Source: Rhizobium sp. WYJ-E13 (GTDB lineage: Bacteria > Pseudomonadota > Alphaproteobacteria > Rhizobiales > Rhizobiaceae). From it: 64,000 nucleotides of DNA. A program made the position numbers and the translations under genes. The stretch lies in contig NZ_CP076853.1 of NCBI RefSeq assembly GCF_018987265.1, positions 1,240,001 to 1,304,000 on the forward strand, read 5' to 3'. Each line of letters begins with the position of its first letter. The first letter of the stretch is position 1. Under the pieces are notes generated by a model. It searched no databases, was not told the DNA's origin, and saw nothing but the letters and a program-made list of their open reading frames with translations. Positions 61,067 to 64,000 of the stretch are shown here, piece by piece.

Positions 61067-62269
61067 TTACCTCTCCACCAGGGCCATCTTGGCATTGAAC
61101 CAGTTCATCAGCAGCGAGGTCACGATGCTGATGGCGAGATAGATGACCATCCAGATGAGAATAACCTCTACCGACTGACCGGTCTGATTCAGCGTCGTGC
61201 TGCCGACGGCGACGAGATCGGCAAAACCGATAGCGATTGCCAGTGACGAGTTCTTGGTGAGGTTCAGATACTGACTGCTTAGCGGCGGAATGATGATGCG
61301 AAACGCCTGCGGAATGACGACCAGTCGGGTAATTGCCGAAGGATGCAGGCCGAGTGCAGCTGCCGCCTCCGTCTGTCCTTTGGGCACGCCGCGGATACCT
61401 GAGCGCACGATCTCGGCTATGAAGGCGGCCGTATAGAAGGAAAGCGCCAGGAAAAGCGACATGAATTCCGGGCCGACCACGGAACCGCCGGTCAGATTAA
61501 ACTTGCCGGCGACCGGGAAATCAAAAGACAGCGGTGCGCCTGCGAGCAGGAAGGCAACGAGCGGCAGCCCTACGATGAGGCCGATCGAAACCCAGATCGT
61601 GTGGAACGGCTGACCTGTCGCTGCCTGACGGCAATGCGCCCACCGTGCGGTGATAACAGTGGCAATGATCGCGACAGCGAAGGCAACGCCGACCAGCCAG
61701 AAACCGTCGCCGAAGATCGGCTTGGGGAAGGCGAGGCCGCGATTGTTCAGATATGATCCGAGGGGGAGATGCAAAGAATCACGGGCATTGGGCAGAATGG
61801 CCAGAACGCCAGAATACCAGAAGAAGATCACGAGCAACGGCGGAATGTTACGGAAGACTTCCACATAGACCGTGCAGAGCTTGGCAATCAGCCAGTTCCG
61901 CGACAGGCGGCCGATGCCGATGACGAAGCCGATTATTGTTGAAGTGATGATGCCGGTGACGGCGATCAGCAGCGTGTTCAGAAGGCCGACGAGAAGTGCA
62001 CGGCCGTAGGTCGAATCACTCGAATATTGGATCAGCGACTGGCCGACTTCGAAACCAGCGCGGCCGTTCAGAAAGCCGAAACCCGATGCGATGTTGGCGC
62101 GTGCAAGGTTGACTGCTGTATTGTGAGCAATCGACCAGACCAACGCGACCAGCAATATAATGGTAAGAGCTTGGAAGAAGATGCCCCGAATTGTCGGGTC
62201 ATAGAGGGCAGACTGGAAGCTCCAGCCGCTCCTGGTCAAAGAGGATGAATCCGCAACCTGATGCGTCAT
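61067..62269 (-). CDS. aapQ: General L-amino acid ABC transporter permease
   Basis: 400 residues from ATG 62269. Spans such as [20 protein letters not shown] and [20 protein letters not shown]; the EAA loop is [21 protein letters not shown] long periplasmic or membrane insert (residues 180-260) matches AapQ. It pairs with AapM to form the channel. A stem before it separates its message from aapJ. Confidence 0.94.
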   Translation of the reverse strand: MTHQVADSSSLTRSGWSFQSALYDPTIRGIFFQALTIILLVALVWSIAHNTAVNLARANIASGFGFLNGRAGFEVGQSLIQYSSDSTYGRALLVGLLNTLLIAVTGIITSTIIGFVIGIGRLSRNWLIAKLCTVYVEVFRNIPPLLVIFFWYSGVLAILPNARDSLHLPLGSYLNNRGLAFPKPIFGDGFWLVGVAFAVAIIATVITARWAHCRQAATGQPFHTIWVSIGLIVGLPLVAFLLAGAPLSFDFPVAGKFNLTGGSVVGPEFMSLFLALSFYTAAFIAEIVRSGIRGVPKGQTEAAAALGLHPSAITRLVVIPQAFRIIIPPLSSQYLNLTKNSSLAIAIGFADLVAVGSTTLNQTGQSVEVILIWMVIYLAISIVTSLLMNWFNAKMALVER

Positions 62270-62327
62270 GCCTGGCCAATTCCCCACGTTATGCGCCCCT
62301 TTTCGGAGCTTTTTATAGGAGGATGAG

Positions 62328-62351
62328 GAAAGGCGGTTTCCCGCCTTTCCG
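62328..62351 (-). promoter_or_regulatory. Intercistronic stem between aapJ and aapQ
   Basis: Perfect 10-bp stem GGAAAGGCGG / CCGCCTTTCC around four bases, ten bases after the aapJ stop. No T-run follows. Such stems behind binding-protein genes often stabilise the upstream message, giving an excess of the binding protein. Confidence 0.5.
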
Positions 62352-62360
62352 GCTTTTCGG

Positions 62361-63386
62361 TTAGCGAACCGGCGGAGCGTACTGAATGCCGCCCTTGTTC
62401 CAGAGAGCGTTAAGGCCGCGTGCGATCTTCAGCTGGCTGCCTTGGCCGATGTTCTTTTCGAAGACTTCACCGTAGTTGCCGACGGTCTTGACGATGTTGT
62501 AGGCCCAGTCGTTGGTCAGGCCGAGGTCGGTACCGATCTTGGTGTCGGCTTCCACGCCGAGGAAGCGCTTGATATCCGGGTTCGGCGAGTTCTTCATCTC
62601 GTCGACATTGGCCTGCGTGATGCCGAATTCTTCGGCATTGACCATCGCATAGCCGACCCAGCTGACGATATCGAGCCACTGGTCGTCACCCTGGCGGACG
62701 GCTGGACCGAGCGGCTCCTTGGATATGATTTCCGGCAGGATCATGTGTTCGTCGGGATTCTTCAGCGTCAGACGCAGCGAGTAGAGGCCGGACTGGTCGG
62801 TCGTGTAGACGTCGCAACGGCCGGAGTCATAGGCGGCGTTGACTTCGTCGAGCTTCTCGAAGACCACTGGATTGTACTGGAGATTGTTGGCCTTGAAATA
62901 GTCGGCGAGGTTGAGTTCGGTCGTGGTGCCCGACTGAACGCAGACGGATGCGCCGGAGAGTTCCAGAGCCGACTTCACGTTGAGGCTCTTGCGAACCATG
63001 AAGCCCTGGCCGTCATAGTAGTTTACGAAGCGGAAGTTCAGGCCGAGAGCCGTATCACGGTTGATCGTCCAGGTCGTATTGCGGGCGAGCACGTCGACTT
63101 CACCGGACTGCAGGGCAGGGAAACGGTTGGCGGCGCTGAGAGGGGTGAACTTCACCTTGTTGGGATCGCCGAAGATCGCAGCGGAAACCGCACGGCAAAA
63201 ATCGACGTCGAAGCCCGACCAGTTGCCGGAAGCGTCAGGGGCAGCAAAGCCGGCAAGACCGGTGTTGACGCCGCACTGGACAAAACCTTTTGCCTTTACG
63301 TCTCCGAGAGTTGTGGCCGAAGCGGCCGAAGCGCCAAGAGCGAAAACTGCTGCGCCGACAGCTGCGGACAGGAGCTTGTACTTCAT
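62361..63386 (-). CDS. aapJ: General L-amino acid ABC transporter, periplasmic binding protein
   Basis: 341 residues from ATG 63386. The signal peptide MKYKLLSAAVGAAVFALGAS ends near ASA. The family 3 fold includes VNTGLAGFAAPDASGNWSGF, DVDFCRAVSAAIFGDPNKVK and EVDVLARNTTWTINRDTALG. It delivers many L-amino acids to AapQM and is first in the operon, so the promoter should lie in the 380-base gap upstream. Confidence 0.95.
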   Translation of the reverse strand: MKYKLLSAAVGAAVFALGASAASATTLGDVKAKGFVQCGVNTGLAGFAAPDASGNWSGFDVDFCRAVSAAIFGDPNKVKFTPLSAANRFPALQSGEVDVLARNTTWTINRDTALGLNFRFVNYYDGQGFMVRKSLNVKSALELSGASVCVQSGTTTELNLADYFKANNLQYNPVVFEKLDEVNAAYDSGRCDVYTTDQSGLYSLRLTLKNPDEHMILPEIISKEPLGPAVRQGDDQWLDIVSWVGYAMVNAEEFGITQANVDEMKNSPNPDIKRFLGVEADTKIGTDLGLTNDWAYNIVKTVGNYGEVFEKNIGQGSQLKIARGLNALWNKGGIQYAPPVR

Positions 63387-63766
63387 TTTTCCCAACCTTT
63401 TTTCCGTTGTCTTATATTTTATCGTTTTGGGGAGTGGCCGGATTGAATTTGCCCGTGTGCCTCCCCGTTTCCCGCAACCCTCCCGGCGCGAGTGGGTCTA
63501 TCACAGTCGTAAATGTCACTATGGTCAAGTCTCGCGGTCAATAATTGCGGCAAAATTCAGCATTTTGGTAGATTGCGCTGCGTCTCTAGGCACTTGGCTA
63601 GAAATTGGGCTTTAGCCTGAGGAAAAAATAGCGCTAAAATCGCGAAATAGAGGCCAATGGCTTTGCAGGGCGAGGCTATCACGTCAAGTTGCAGGGGTTG
63701 ACCCTGATGACGACGGGGTTCAAGAGTTCGGCCTTTGCATACCCTCGCCAGAAGGCCATTTTCCGC
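63387..63766. other. Divergent gap aapJ-metC
   Basis: 380 bases holding both promoters. It is GC-poor around 63540-63650 with a short palindrome TAGCGCTA. I looked for a SAM-type riboswitch before metC and saw no match to the SAM-II core. No small gene is supported. Confidence 0.45.
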
Positions 63767-64000
63767 ATGAAAGATCTAGACAGTCTCCTGCCGGGTGCCG
63801 GCATCAATACCCGTCTTTCCCATATCGGCTATGATCCCAGCGATTATCACGGCTTCGTTAACCCGCCGGTGGTGCGCGCGTCTACGGTGCTCTTTCCCGA
63901 TGCCAAGTCCATGGAAACGCGCAACAAGAAATACACTTACGGGACCCGCGGCACGCCGACGACCGACGCTCTGGCCGAAGCGATCAATGCGCTCGAAGGC
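63767..64000 (+). CDS. metC: Cystathionine beta-lyase, N-terminal part (runs off the window)
   Basis: MKDLDSLLPGAGINTRLSHI, then YHGFVNPPVVRASTVLFPDA and NKKYTYGTRGTPTTDALAEA open a Cys/Met-metabolism PLP enzyme. The start of the fold (YxYGTRGTPTT) fits metC rather than metB. The PLP lysine would lie beyond the window. ATG 63767 is used; an in-frame ATG at 63707 adds 20 residues. Confidence 0.85.
   Translation, partial: MKDLDSLLPGAGINTRLSHIGYDPSDYHGFVNPPVVRASTVLFPDAKSMETRNKKYTYGTRGTPTTDALAEAINALEG

Noticed and set aside
63387..63766. Possible SAM riboswitch before metC
   Set aside because: No match to the SAM-II core or other riboswitch consensus that I know.

Overview
The window looks like a chromosomal segment of a Rhizobium species (Alphaproteobacteria, close to R. 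etli/R. leguminosarum). The reasons are the GC-rich coding style, the aapJQMP amino-acid transporter operon, two supernumerary complex I subunits typical of alphaproteobacteria (NDUFA12-like and NDUFS4-like), the NDUFA12/DUF2155/aat/accC/accB/aroQ/DsbA gene order, and several rhizobial DUF families. No database search was possible; all family names come from motifs and recall.

Bases 1-35200 are ordinary housekeeping chromosome: a partial radical SAM gene, sthA, a protein-tyrosine phosphatase-like gene, radC-map, a TetR regulator with a candidate operator, ruvX, a UPF0173 hydrolase, and gatC-gatA. Between gatA and gatB lie a hypothetical gene, yjhX and a GNAT acetyltransferase. Then come gatB, two more GNAT genes, the complex I subunit, DUF2155, the aroQ-accB-accC-aat run on the minus strand, a DsbA-type oxidoreductase, an aminotransferase, a LysR gene divergent from a class II aldolase/HAD pair, a Tlde1-type transpeptidase, phaC, an LL-DAP-aminotransferase-like gene, hom, recJ, three tRNA-Glu genes, a YcbK-like lipoprotein, gloA, a double cold-shock protein and a DUF192 protein.

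Bases 35255-54901 are an integrated element of about 19.6 kb inserted in the 3' end of tRNA-Pro(UGG). It is bounded by an exact 25-bp direct repeat, and all its recognisable genes are on the plus strand. It has a tyrosine integrase next to attL. A tightly overlapping morphogenesis operon follows: portal, GTA-gp10-like protein, fused prohead protease-capsid, tail chaperone-like protein, HNH, fibre-like protein, connectors, terminase small and large, and a tape measure with an embedded M15 peptidase. Next come a HUH-type replication-initiator-like gene and small unknown genes. Beside attR lies a single-chain restriction-modification-type protein (PD-(D/E)xK-like N-terminus, N6-adenine methylase, one target-recognition domain). 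I see no repressor, lysis cassette, tail tube or baseplate genes, and the terminase lies downstream of the head genes. It is therefore either a decayed phage, a satellite-like element, or a phage with unrecognised families. This is the most interesting part of the window.

Bases 54902-64000 return to the chromosome: a 36-residue membrane protein, an operator-like palindrome, the NDUFS4-like gene, tRNA-Arg(UCU), a small variable island with a DUF5623-like gene and an insertion-sequence-like fragment, a DUF992 secreted protein, a 57-residue hydrophilic protein, the aapJQMP operon, and the first part of a cystathionine beta-lyase gene that runs off the end.
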